NCBI GenBank assembly: GCA_900239685.1
Contig: OENT01000168.1
Span: forward strand, 112,281 to 176,280
Direction of reading: 5' to 3'
Length of the DNA: 64,000 nt
From: Rotaria macrura
Taxonomy: Eukaryota > Rotifera > Eurotatoria > Philodinida > Philodinidae
The notes beneath the pieces were generated by a model. The model had not been told where the DNA came from and did no database searches. It saw only the letters and a program-made list of their open reading frames with translations. Below are positions 37,098 through 47,790 of this stretch, in pieces. Numbering within the stretch: position 1 is the first letter of the stretch; each line of letters starts with the position of its first letter. A program made the translations under genes and the position numbers.

Positions 37098-37856
37098 ATG
37101 GTATCAGAAAGATTGACAACAATTCATGAAGTTGAATGTTCATCACCATCTCAGTCACCTGAACATTCAGATTTTGCACAAAGTGCAACTAAACCAACAA
37201 TTAGAAAAACTCAGTCCAATAAAGGAAAACTTATGTTAATTGTTGATGGCTATAGTTTCCAATTAAAAAATTACAATAGAACGAAGACGGTGAAATTTTG
37301 GCGTTGTACGAATACAAATTGTAATGTTATTTTGCATACAAATCATGATGATGAATTCATACGTTTCTCTGTAACAGCATATGATCATTCGCATTTACCA
37401 GACCCTGCTGATAGAGGAGTGCGAGATTTGAAAAGATCGATGAAGAAACGAGCTGCTGCTGAGTTAGTAGCAGTAAAACAAATTGCCGAACAAGAAATGC
37501 GCAAGGCATTATTAACAGGTGAAGCTCTGGCTATATTGGCTAGTACTAATTCAATTGGTATGACAGTAATATTTTTATGTAATCTTGGTATTTCTTTCCT
37601 TATGCTTTTGTTTTCTCTAGGTCATGCATGAAAGCATCATCGACGAAAAATGATTCTTCCACTTCCAAAATTATCTTCATTTTTGATTCCAGATATATAC
37701 AAAAGAGAGTACAATAATATTGAACGATTTTTGTTAATGACAGTGATGATTCGACAATGTCGAGGAACGTATAACAGAGCTATACAAACGGTTCGATCAC
37801 AAACAAATCAGCCCATAAGAATTACTAAAAGAACTTTCGTTTTTTGTTTCAAGTAG
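37098..37856 (+). pseudogene. MULE transposase N-terminal fragment with FLYWCH zinc finger
   Basis: From ATG 37098 the first frame (to 37631) has an acidic/Ser-rich leader, then a FLYWCH-type finger: LMLIVDGYSFQLKNY, FWRCTNTNCNVILHT and a closing DHSHLPD (the Cys-Cys/His-His ligand pattern), followed by a helix of repeated Ala/Lys/Glu. A second frame (37650-37856) gives ILPLPKLSSFLIPDIY and NNIERFLLMT, which match the region just before the MULE catalytic domain. The two are separated by a stop or frameshift; a GT-AG intron (about 37565-37620) does not restore the frame. The DDE catalytic domain is absent. FLYWCH plus MULE is a common animal architecture. Confidence 0.7.
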
Positions 37857-37965
37857 AGAATGATTTGGAATTTGATTGTTTGAATTTTTTGTGTAAGACA
37901 ATGTCCTGTACTTAATTTTTTCGTTAGCTAAAACCCCTATTTTAGAAATAAATCTAGAAAACAAA

Positions 37966-38035
37966 GGACATTTTTGCGGAGCACATTTTCGCGGAGGACA
38001 TTTTTTCCAGGGACATTATAAGACAAGGACATTTT
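37966..38035. repeat. Iterated GGACATT repeats at the element end
   Basis: Repeats such as ggacatttttgcggag, cacattttcgcggag, gacattttttccag, gacattataagacaag and gacatttttgacc follow each other at 14-17 nt spacing. They resemble the GACATTACCGCGC units of the element at 33649-34424, which suggests that related transposases recognise both. Confidence 0.65.
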
Positions 38036-38351
38036 TGACCGTATTCTAGTATTCTATGAAATTCCAAAATAAACAATAACCAATTGTCGAAGGCTATACA
38101 ATACCTAAGGGCCAGTAATTATGATGCATTGGCATTTCAACGATTATTTGAATACCATTACTAAATACCAAAACAATAATGGTGTGATTGTTGATTTTAC
38201 GAGAGGATGTCTTTGTAATCAATAGATTATACAGTAGAAATAGAGAGCAAGGAATTGAAATAAGCATGATTAATAGCAAAAGCCAGAATTGAATTACTTC
38301 ACCTTGAGGATAAATCTCATACATAACAGAAGTACTATTCATTATTGACAT

Positions 38352-39552
38352 GGTATTCGTTGGTGATGAATCAAAACATTATCACATTCTTTAGATGGTT
38401 TTTTATATGCTCATTTATAGCATGATTAGATATGTTTAAATAATTTCACAGCTTGTTTAACTTTAACGTTCAAAGAAGAATAAAAATGTCGAGACTAGTT
38501 TGATAAGTGAACATTTAATTCGAATTGATTTCTGCGCCAGAGAACACCGTACAATATTTTTTAGACTCGGTTATAGACTAGTCGTTTTTGGATTTCGGAT
38601 GCATTGCATCAAGATACACGAATTTTTTTTAGATGTACTACAATTTCGGAATAACCAAACTCAAGAAGAATAAAATAGTTTATTATTCAGTAATGAATAA
38701 AGAAATAAAATGACTCTATCTCTTCAGACAGTTAAGATTGTTAGCGTGGAGAAATTTCGTATTAGTTATAAGTAGTAATATACCGTCTCATAGGATTACA
38801 GATTACATTCGGCGAAAATATTCTAAATAAGATTAAAGCATGCATGAACACATTTCACTTCTCATTTCATCGCATCAGTCTGATAGAGTTCATCAAGAAG
38901 GATTCGAAGTGAAAATTTCATCGGGCAGTGAAATGATTCAGCTTTGTTTTGTGTTAATTCTAAGACACTCATGACCACTATTTAAAAGTTTATTCATGCA
39001 TTTCTTAAATTGAAATGAAATCATCCAGAGTTCAAACTCATTCAATATGTTGCATCATAAACTGTCGCTATAATTCATGTCGGATTCCTTCTGACAGTAG
39101 CAAACGATCACGCTTGTGTATATAAAATACAAGAACTCAATAATTTCTGACATAGAAGTTTCATTTAGTCAAAATATTGATGTGATATTATCAGCATGTC
39201 ATACTCTCATACTAGCGGAATACGAATAATACTGACTTTAACTATACCATCAAATGTTTTACCTGAATACTTATATTACTATACTCAGCAAAAATTGCTT
39301 GTTTACTTAGAATTTTTTTCAATAAATTACTTAGAAATCGAAATTTTACGTAAATAGGTGCAATTTTATTTTACATTTGAAACGCGTGTAACTGAGCAAG
39401 TCAAAATGAAATTTTAAACCGAAAGAGAGATACACGCAAACTCTTTCGCTAAGAGTTGTTCAATATTGAAAAGAGAGACAACATATCGAAACACTAAATG
39501 TCGTCGATAGTCGACAAAGAGTAGTTTGTCGATAGATGTATGAGTGTAAATT
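38352..39552. other. Intergenic, nothing recognised
   Basis: Upstream flank of the second GPCR and downstream flank of the F-box gene. No supported gene. Confidence 0.5.
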
Positions 39553-40365
39553 TTAGAAACCATCATCGTCTCTGATTGTATCGTAAGAAGAAAGTGGTAA
39601 ACATCTGCTCAGATTATCCTTCAATTTCATAATTTGAACGTTTTTCAACGAGGGTAAAGTCATTTTTAAAGTATCGATGTCTTGCATGTCAACAGGGAGG
39701 GCGTCGATATGAAATTTTAGATAACATATTTTACTATGTGCGACTGTTTGACGAATAGGCCAACTAATCAAATGTCGAATTTCGAGAGAAACAACGTTAG
39801 GTATCAGACTGAGGAAACTAGCTAATCGGCTTGAATGACAAGAGCCAATAGTGATATGCCGAAGACCAGGGTGACCGACACAGTTGTACATACCGAAAAA
39901 GTGAGCCTGAGGAAGGTGAGTTGAAACGAGCGACTGAAAATTTTGCTTCAAAATGATCTCAAGGAGACGTCCATAACAGGCATCTAGTGTGCCACAAGGT
40001 GACGTAAGATGTAGTACTGTGAGATTGGGCATATAAATCGGATCGATAGCTATTATTTGATGTCGCATCATGCATAACATAGTCAAGGAACGAATATGTT
40101 TCAAACTGTACAGATCTATGGTGTTATTGCGACGTTGAAGGTTGACAGCACTGATGCACGTGGACAGTTCATAAAATAACTTTGAATCACATGCCATGGA
40201 ATCATCGATGCCGGCACCGGCTTCGAACAAAATAGAGTTCAGGCGAAAATTCAGATTGCCGAAAGTACGTAAGCGGTCACTCGATGATAAATGAACCAAA
40301 ATCAGCAACCAAAGTTCATCAGGAAGTTGCTCAAGACATGAAATCGACTTGTCCGCATCAGGCAT
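39553..40365 (-). CDS. F-box protein with leucine-rich C-terminal part
   Basis: A single exon of 270 residues from ATG 40365. The F-box is at about 10-52 (LEQLPDELWLLILVHLSSSD then LRTFGNLNFRLNSILFEAG), with the expected LP-x-E-L start and hydrophobic spacing. The remainder is Leu/Ile-rich with imperfect LRR-like segments (LTVLHLTSPCGTL, LRHITIGSCHSSRLASFL, VVSLEIRHLI, LKNVQIMKL). F-box proteins join SKP1-CUL1 ubiquitin ligases and select substrates through the C-terminal part. Single-exon F-box genes of this type form a large family in bdelloids. It is shorter than some relatives and ends in DDDGF. Confidence 0.8.
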   Translation of the reverse strand: MPDADKSISCLEQLPDELWLLILVHLSSSDRLRTFGNLNFRLNSILFEAGAGIDDSMACDSKLFYELSTCISAVNLQRRNNTIDLYSLKHIRSLTMLCMMRHQIIAIDPIYMPNLTVLHLTSPCGTLDACYGRLLEIILKQNFQSLVSTHLPQAHFFGMYNCVGHPGLRHITIGSCHSSRLASFLSLIPNVVSLEIRHLISWPIRQTVAHSKICYLKFHIDALPVDMQDIDTLKMTLPSLKNVQIMKLKDNLSRCLPLSSYDTIRDDDGF

Positions 40366-41329
40366 TGCCTTCTATCGATTTGAAATGCTATTAGAAAAGG
40401 AAAAATGACTCATGTGACGTTTGTTTTTTTCAAACGAATGGTGTTGAGTAACATCGTAAGACAACATTCAGTAGCAGGTAAAACCACGTGTTTCGTATTT
40501 TCCACGTCAATATTTACTCCCAAGCATTACTAATATGTAGCAAGATTGATTACTTCGTTAGCAACGTCAACAAAAGCAACTGTCGTTACTTTTTTTATTC
40601 GGCTTTAATCATGACAATGTATGCATAGTTGTGAGTGTGTGGGATTAGTGCAGATTCTTGAGCCTGTGTGTGTATCTTCATTCCATCCACATTTTCATCC
40701 ATAGCAATAACAAAATCCAAAAAAGCCCTGGGACTCCGACTTTTCCTCATGTTTTGTCGGCTTCCAATAGGTTGATATAATTTATCTAGTCTATAAGATT
40801 AATCATACCTATTCTACTTTCTTCCATTTGATTATGTAGTCTTCATTATTTTAATGATGGAATGATTGCATTTTTTTTATTTTTACTCATGCTAAATGCA
40901 TGTGTTTCATTTTTATTCTTCTATCTACTGATATAGTTCTTTATTTCCTTGTTATTATGGGTAAATTGTTTTACACGATTCCAATCTAAAATTTTTAGTA
41001 CTTGTTTTATTCATAATATTCTCTCATATCTTAGTTTTTTGCTATCAGGATCGTCCAATAACTCAGCAGGTAAGACAGAATAAATAGAGCACGTTGAACT
41101 TTGGAAATATCTCTTTCAATCTCTAAAAGATAGGGTTACTTGTTTTTCTAACTGACTGTTTCAAACTTTACATCACAATCTTCTTTTTATTACTCTAAAC
41201 AGTTTTCATCCTTTTGAGAAACAAGGTACAATAGATGGATCCAGTTAGCACAACTTTCACAGACACTTGATTCCCAAAGTTTTTAACGGGAGGATTTTAA
41301 TTGTTGAATCAGTGCTGTATTTTACTTTA
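40366..41329. other. Intergenic, nothing recognised
   Basis: Upstream of the F-box gene. T-rich, with no supported gene. Confidence 0.5.
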
Positions 41330-42190
41330 ACTTGTTATTACTGATAACGTTGACAAGTTCATCCGAAATAGAATCACCCAAACGATTCAACCAGGACCGA
41401 TCTGGAGACGAATGATCCTTGCCAATAAATGATGGAAAACTATCTCGAAAATTTTGCTGTGTCAAATAATGTGAGTACAACTAAGCACCATCTTTCTGAA
41501 AGATCCAATCACTACCAAGAAATTGATTCCCATATTTCAATGTCATTGAAAGCACTTATTCGATATAATGAACATGATCAATCATTCCTACGTCGAGCAT
41601 CACCAAGGGTAGGATAGCATTGGAACAAGCGCTCAACCAAACCATGACTTTCTGAAAAAAACGGTGTTTCTGCTTAATACCATCTTTTTATTCGGCATCA
41701 ACACTATTTACTGCTCGCACTCAACCATTCTGAGCATTATAGATACCATCATTGCTAAAGAACACTTCATCTGAGAAGAGAATATGCATTGTACCCTCTT
41801 TGCAAAAATGTGCTCGAACTCAGTTTACGAATTGTTTCTGTTCATCTTTTTGATTATTGGAAAGCGATGGCTCAATTACCTTTTTATAGGGACTTGGTCC
41901 TTGATTGTTTTTTAATATTTGCTGGACACTTCTTGACGAGACATCAAGCTCAATCGTGATTTTTCGATCTAATACTCTATCTTTTCGTTGTAAACAGTAT
42001 TTTACTTTTTGCATAGTGTCTCCTTTGGTGTGACGAAACGTAGGGACAGCGTGACGGACTTGATAATGTAATAGAATTAGATCGATGCAGATAAAGTGGG
42101 ACCATCTTTGGATTGATATTAAATCTATCCCACCATTTAGTCCTATTGAATAATAATTGAACAAGATATTGCCAAAATTCAGAGAGGTCT
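41330..42190 (-). mobile_element. Decayed mariner/Tc1-family transposase
   Basis: Reading the minus strand from about 42164, the helix-turn-helix segment ELDVSSRSVQQILKNNQG and PYKKVIEPSLSNNQ is followed by FSDEVFFSNDG (first catalytic Asp), KVMVWLSACSNAILPLVML, FQKDGA (second catalytic Asp) and HYLTQQNFRDSFPSFIGKDH with SPDRSWLNRLGD (degenerate D/E region). At least five in-frame stops interrupt it (after FVN, NG, VDAE, HYIE and DGA), several of them explained by TGG-to-TGA or CAA-to-TAA transitions. It cannot be functional. Terminal inverted repeats were not identified. Confidence 0.8.
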
Positions 42191-45100
42191 ATTTATTTTG
42201 TTCCACGCGTAAAATTGCAGTTCTATAACCTTTTCTTCAGTTGTAATTGCAAGCTAATTTATTTGTTTTCTTGCCTATTTTGATAAACTTCTCCTCTGAT
42301 CAACTAGGACCGGCTAGATATGCATTTCTCATACTTTTCATTCTCTAACTTCTCTTACTTGTTTTTTATTAGTTCATATAGTTTGTTAAGATCTCACAGT
42401 TACTAAATAGAAGCTTTCATTTTTTTTCAATTGTACTACTGTTCTTCTTAACAGTTTTTCCAATGTTGTTCATTAATTTTGGGTGCATTCATTATCATGA
42501 GTTTTAACGCTAGCTACGCATTTTTACCTGTCATCGTTCTAAAATTACTTTCTGTGTCCTACGTTTTGAATCGTGAAGCTAGACTGAATTTTTCATGCTT
42601 TTCTTGGAACATCTTTGTCTTTGTTTCGTCTATTAATCGCATCGACTTGGGCTGACGTCAAGATCGTCTAGTTACGTACTTGATACTCCGCTAGTAATAA
42701 GGTCATCTTTGTTAACGTATCGCATAACAGTTTTCTTAATACGTACATTCTATGTACGTAAATCCACATATTATGAATGCTTTTATTGAGTCGCTGTTAC
42801 ACTTATCTTCTACATTTTAATATATTAAATTCGATTTCTTGCTTCACTTTTGAACATCTTCTACAATTATTCCATGTTTACTTTTATTTGAGTTTAGTCT
42901 TATGATTTTCTAATGCGTAGTACATATTCTTATTGTTCATGACAGGTTTTTATTTCATTTATCCGTGTTCAAATCAATACACGAATTACACTTTCCATTC
43001 TTGATTTGTTTCTTTCTTTTAATCTGTGTTGTGCTTATATACCTGTATCATTTTTTCTCTTTAGTTAGCGAATATAGAAAAGTAATAGTGAATTTCATTT
43101 TGACTCACTATATCTATCATTACCATATTTGAACGAGAAGTCTCATTAAGTTCTTTTAAAATTTAACATAACGGTGATTGAGATCTCAATTTTAGATAAT
43201 AAACGTTTTATTGCATTAGAATTAACTTGATACAGCAGTTACTGAAAATCTAAATAGGATGAAATCCATTATTATGGAAGATATGAAATGACCAAACGCC
43301 ACAAATCATGCAATTATGTAATATTGAGATTTTACAAATTCAGAATTGATTGTGGATAAGATATCATATCAGTTAAAATTTTGAGAATTTGCGGATAGGG
43401 ATTGTCGAATAAAAATTACTATTCATAGCGGAGCAGTTAGATGTTGGATGGAAAAATATGCAGATTTAAAATGTATTCGAAATGTTTGAAAGAAAGTAGA
43501 AGTCAATAAAACTGACGAGGGATAAATATGAAAACTATGGTAAACCGATGCGAGAAAATACACATCATTCTTTTCATAAAATCTTCACAGTGTGTACAAG
43601 AACTTGACATGCAGTTTCCGATACTTTCATGTTGAAAAAAAATACTCTTCGGTTAAATCTTGTGCAGACTAATATTGCCTAAGTGTGAGAGAGTGGAACA
43701 CATATGTAGGGAAAATAATAACGTCTCTCGAACTCATAAATTTGATCGAATTTAACGTAAAACCAGTGTACACACAGAAAATAATCGACCACTTTTCATG
43801 CCTACATATGAGCGGTTTGCAATCGAGCATCGAAAACATCTATGAAAGGTTTGACTGAATATGAAACCGAAAATTAATCATTTAAAATTTAAAATTTTCA
43901 ATTGTCGGAAAACAAACTTGTATTAAAGTCTAATATTCCTTATTGTCAACGAATGTTGATCGTGGTTCTCAGTTTTGTGTCAGTATCATCTTTTTAAGCT
44001 GTATACGGAAAAATGATCAAGCACTTGAAAGGAACACAGCTTTTTAATGTTATAGATAGAACAGAAATTTGATCGTTGTCACGTTGTATATTTTGTTTTG
44101 TTTTATATTGACTGGTATTAATAGGGAACAACTATTGACATCTAAATTTCGTGAAAACGTTTGATGGATTGAACCCTTCAGCCGTCAAAGCAATTTCAGA
44201 AGAGCCACTGATAGAATATCTTTCTACATAGAGTATTAATATGTCTTATTTTCCAATCGTGTGATTTAATCTGCCAAATGTTCATGCATTTGTTTTCTTT
44301 GACTACATTATTGCATGAGCAATACCAACATACATCCAATATTATTGGAGTAATGCAGAAAAGGAAGGAGAGAGCCTACCAATATCAATGTTCAAAAAGT
44401 ATTTTTTCTAAATATATCTTGTTCAATAACCATCTACATTGCTTTGAGCCACATTATAACCTGTGAAAATATTTAATTCATATCAAGTATTATTTCAACT
44501 TCTCATGAGTTGACGTTTCTAACTCATGTATTAACTTTGCCCTTAATTGCTCTTCTGTTGCCCCGGTAGTGGTTCCATAGTGAATTACAATATTGAACAT
44601 GTGCAAATAATCGACTTCTCGTGAAGTTTTCGAATCAAATCTAACGTAACAGCGGACTTAGTCGTCATCTACAAATAGACCACAGCACATCTGAAAGATC
44701 TTCATTGACAGTAGGTGTAGAACAATTTGTTTCGAAAAACTTGAATTTTTCATTTTTTCAAATTTATTGACTTTTTAGGTTCAATATTTCAATGATGGAT
44801 GAATGACACTAAAAAGTATTCTTTGTAACATGCGACAGTTCATGTTGTTTACTAAAAAAATGCTCATATCGATTTCATATCCCATCCTTTCCCTTATTTT
44901 CGGAAATCATTCTACAAACACGGTTACTTCAGTAACCAAGCGAGGGAGTGTGGGGTAAAGGATTAAAAACACATTTTCTTGTTTTTCTTGTTGTCGGCTT
45001 GGGTTTCTGTGACGCGTCAGGTGAAATTTTTCTGTTTCACTCGATACGATATCATTCTAATATTTAACTTTGTAGAGTATGTATTTAAGATGATTCACGC

Positions 45101-45519
45101 CAAAATAATTACTCATTTTGCTTCGAAATAGATTAAAAAGATAGATCTCATCGTATGATACATCTAAATTGTATACATCGTTAAAGCTAGCAAAATTTAT
45201 TCTAATCTGCGACAATTATCTTTCGTGAAACATGATTATTCATACAAATGCAAACACCAGAGTTATATTTGTCCTTCCTTCATCCATCGTGACAGACATG
45301 TACGTTATAATCTTCAAGAAACTTGAATGTTTTTCAATACTCTACTGTTCTGTTGAGCAATACACTATCATAAATGAATAAGAGTTGAAAAATTTCAAAT
45401 AGAAATATTTGTAAACGATTTAATATTTAAGGCTTCTATTTCTGATCCTCAGAAAACTCTGTTCTCGTAAAAAAAAACTCATTTTTGAGAGAAGTATGCG
45501 AGCATGTTGCTGAAACTGT
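42191..45519. other. Gene-poor stretch, 3.3 kb
   Basis: AT-rich with no supported gene. A small palindrome (ggttact-tc-agtaacc) occurs near 44922-44937, in a slightly G-rich context. Confidence 0.5.
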
Positions 45520-45810
45520 CTAGTGTACGAATCCATAAACATAATTTTGACTTTCAATTTTGTATTCAAGGATTTTATCAATGATCATTGAGACTGTTAT
45601 CCGTTCGTCGACACAATCGCAAGGATTGTTCTTTGAATAAATATTGATAAGAACAAAACAGAGAGCTGCGGTTCCCACCGTTGCCAAGAGAAATCGTTCG
45701 AGTTTGTCAATATGATCTGAAATTTGATTGACTAGTGATGAATCAATCCGATTAATCGTCGATGAAATGTAAAAAATAAATGTTTCGGAGCTACTTCTCA
45801 CGTCAGTCAT
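45520..45810 (-). CDS. Hypothetical small single-pass membrane protein
   Basis: From ATG 45810 the ORF gives 96 residues: a polar N-terminal helix (INRIDSSLVNQISDHIDKLE), one TM (FLLATVGTAALCFVLINIY), then a Cys-containing loop (NPCDCVDERI) and a short helix. I do not recognise the family. Another open frame just upstream (about 46075-45803), with a TM and SLSMEHGRNVGLALIERK, may be an earlier exon of the same gene, but I could not find splice sites joining them in phase. Confidence 0.35.
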   Translation of the reverse strand: MTDVRSSSETFIFYISSTINRIDSSLVNQISDHIDKLERFLLATVGTAALCFVLINIYSKNNPCDCVDERITVSMIIDKILEYKIESQNYVYGFVH

Positions 45811-47529
45811 TCTTGATTGAAAATATGACTACTACAATGAAATGATATTCTTTTCTTTCAATTAAAGCAAGGCCGACATTTCTACCATGTTCCATCGAAA
45901 GGCTATAAGGGTTTTTCTGAGATCCCTTAATATCAACCAATCCATCTAGGATCACCCAGATTAATATACAGACAGAAATAATGTACAACAATGAGTCGAA
46001 TGATGATCCATTTTTCAGATTCGAAATGATCGTAATAATAAATGACCGAATAAGTTGATGCTTTAAGAATATCGAGAGTTATGCATGTTGGTTATGGTGT
46101 CGATGTGAGTGTGAGTGAGAATAATATCTATATAAGTATATATATCCATCTTCAATACTGAAAAAATCCTCATAGGCTATTCATCAGGAAAAATATGAAG
46201 AGTAATTACTGAAAAATAAATAAATAGAAACACAAATTAAGAAATCGTTTTCCGTAATACAATATAAGTAAAAGATAATGAGAATATTAACTATCGGTCG
46301 AATGAGAGAGTGGTGGAAAAGTGCAAATTCACACATACAGCTCACGATACCTACAAGATATTCGAAGATTTTGAAATTTGATCAAAATAATTAGATGTTC
46401 TCAATAAAAGAAAATGCCGTTTTTTTATGAGCTACTAGTCTGCGCAATATAACTATCAGCAACAGTTATTAAACATACTTTGAGGCAAGAATTTAATTTA
46501 AAATAAAACTAATTTTCTATGGTATTATTGTCTAAAGTACGCGGTGCAACAGTTTAACGATGGCTCGTTTAACTTGTACAGCATTTATGCTGCATCTCCA
46601 TTTCAATTAACACAAGGAAGAATTTACAGAAAAGAAGTTCTTTTTCGCTTTTCTTAAAATTGATTTTTTCGCTAATGATCGAACTTCGAACAATTTTTTT
46701 TTCAACATACTTCATTCTAGAGATCTGTATTATGCTTTTTTTCTCATCGCTAAATTCATGCTTAATCTCTCAGATGAGGGAGTAGAATTTTTAATTCATC
46801 TTCAATGTTAGAGAAATCGTGACATTTTCAGAAAAGAATATCGAAAACTTTTAATTTTTTGATATTTCGATGATCTAAAGAATAAAATGAAGCAAATATT
46901 ACAAAAAACCCTGTCCCTCATCCGAAACTGAAAGAAAGTTCTCTTGCAAATAAAATTAAGTCAAACTCTGTAGTTTGAACTATGTTAGAAAAAAGCTTGT
47001 ACTCGTAAAAGTCCTGTTTTGCAGCTTGATTCATTGACATTTCCTGAACTATAAGTTAAAGATACGTGGATTTTTTTCTTCTCATGTATTTCCATTAGGA
47101 AAAAAATCTATGCAAAGTTTCATCAATATCTCGTGTACCCTGTCGAAGATAGTATTTTGAGGGGGCAGAGAGGAGAGACCTTAAAAAAATGAAATCTAAA
47201 TTATAGACAAACTGGTCTTATCTTGATTTAAAGTGCTGTATTGTTTAGCTGTGTATTGCATTGATAATGATTTCATGTATTTACTTTCGATAAAGCAATA
47301 AAAATACCTAAATATTATTTGCTTGAAAATGCCACGTTTTTCTCTTTTTTTACGATTCTTTTTTATTGATGCAAACAAAAGATAACACCACGACTCCTTC
47401 GTTTTATTCTGATATAAAATGTTGAGAACATTTGCAGATATAACAGAACGAGAATTCTTTTTTATAAGATTGTAAGAAACTTTTTGATTTAAGATTCTTA
47501 GCTTTGTTTTTGCAACATTTGCCAAAAAA
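45811..47529. other. Intergenic, one possible exon near 45.8-46.1 kb
   Basis: Apart from the open frame mentioned under the neighbouring hypothetical gene, I see no supported feature. Confidence 0.45.
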
Positions 47530-47790
47530 ATGTCTGGACGTAAAGAATGGCCTGAACTAGTTGGAAAAAAATTCGACGAAGCAAGCGAAGCAATAAAAGA
47601 ATTCGATAGCAGTAAGTTTTATAATTATTTTTGAATTGTCGTCTATGTTTCACTTGACATAATAGATTTGAATCCATATAATGCAAAAAATGGAGTGCAA
47701 GATCGAATGTTCGATCCGAACCGTGTTGTATGTGTCACAAATGACGATGATGTTGTAACTGCAGTTCCATTTCATCATTCTGATGAATAA
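47530..47790 (+). CDS. Potato-inhibitor-I (eglin/CI-2-like) serine protease inhibitor
   Basis: Two exons, 47530-47611 and 47666-47790, joined in phase 1 across a 54-nt intron, give 68 residues. The hallmark KEWPELVGKKFDEASEAIKE begins the protein, as in CI-2 and eglin c (WPELVGK helix). The second exon carries the binding loop GVQDRMFDPNRVVCVT and the terminal strand DVVTAVPFHH. Aligned on the conserved N-R-V, the P1 residue is Arg (in QDRM), which predicts inhibition of trypsin-like proteases. The first of the two loop-supporting arginines of eglin/CI-2 is replaced by Asp, while the second (NRV) is kept. There is no signal peptide, no disulphide pair, and the length is normal for the family. 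A poly(A) signal AATAAA overlaps the stop codon and another lies at about 47829. Protease inhibitors of this family occur in plants, leeches and scattered invertebrates. Confidence 0.85.

Larger units (their letters stand above)
37060..38045 (+). mobile_element. Truncated MULE element with FLYWCH domain inside a GPCR gene
   Basis: About 1 kb of DNA, in the orientation opposite to the host GPCR, carries the N-terminal part of a Mutator-like transposase (listed separately). Its right end has at least four copies of GGACATT-type repeats, resembling the GACATT units at the ends of the other element. No matching repeats are visible at the left end, where part of the host TM3 is also missing, so the left terminus was probably lost by deletion. 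Boundaries are approximate (within about 30 bp). Confidence 0.7.
36465..38351 (-). pseudogene. Second rhodopsin-like GPCR, broken by insertion and stop codons
   Basis: On the minus strand from ATG 38351 I read an N-terminus with NST, TM1 (FWLLLLIMLISIPCSLFLL), TM2 (IVLVFSNGIQIIVEMPM), then LGIV-stop-PSTIGYCLFWNFIEY-stop up to about 38045. The TAG after LGIV stands where relatives have Trp (LGYVWP). Transposon DNA fills about 38045-37060. The receptor resumes, with small indels, near the TM3 end (YRQFFNFRYLRVFYHSIP), TM4 (MIFYFIYPFAYYISFIFFYT), loop 2 with two Cys, and TM5 (GFIPTVVVTLFLIFHLSYV). A further in-frame TAG (36686-36684) precedes TM6 (AVQLFGIYCLFCFANIGF) and TM7 (NWIYFIALCVSPLLPFFYL), with the natural stop at 36467-36465. 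It is convergent with the other GPCR, 1.6 kb away. Confidence 0.8.

Noticed and set aside
37565-37621. Possible intron inside the MULE transposase fragment
   Set aside because: Splicing at these GT-AG sites does not restore an open frame into the following segment.
44922-44945. Short palindrome followed by gtgtgggg, reminiscent of the bdelloid telomere repeat
   Set aside because: Only a single unit, with no tandem array, so it is not a telomeric tract.
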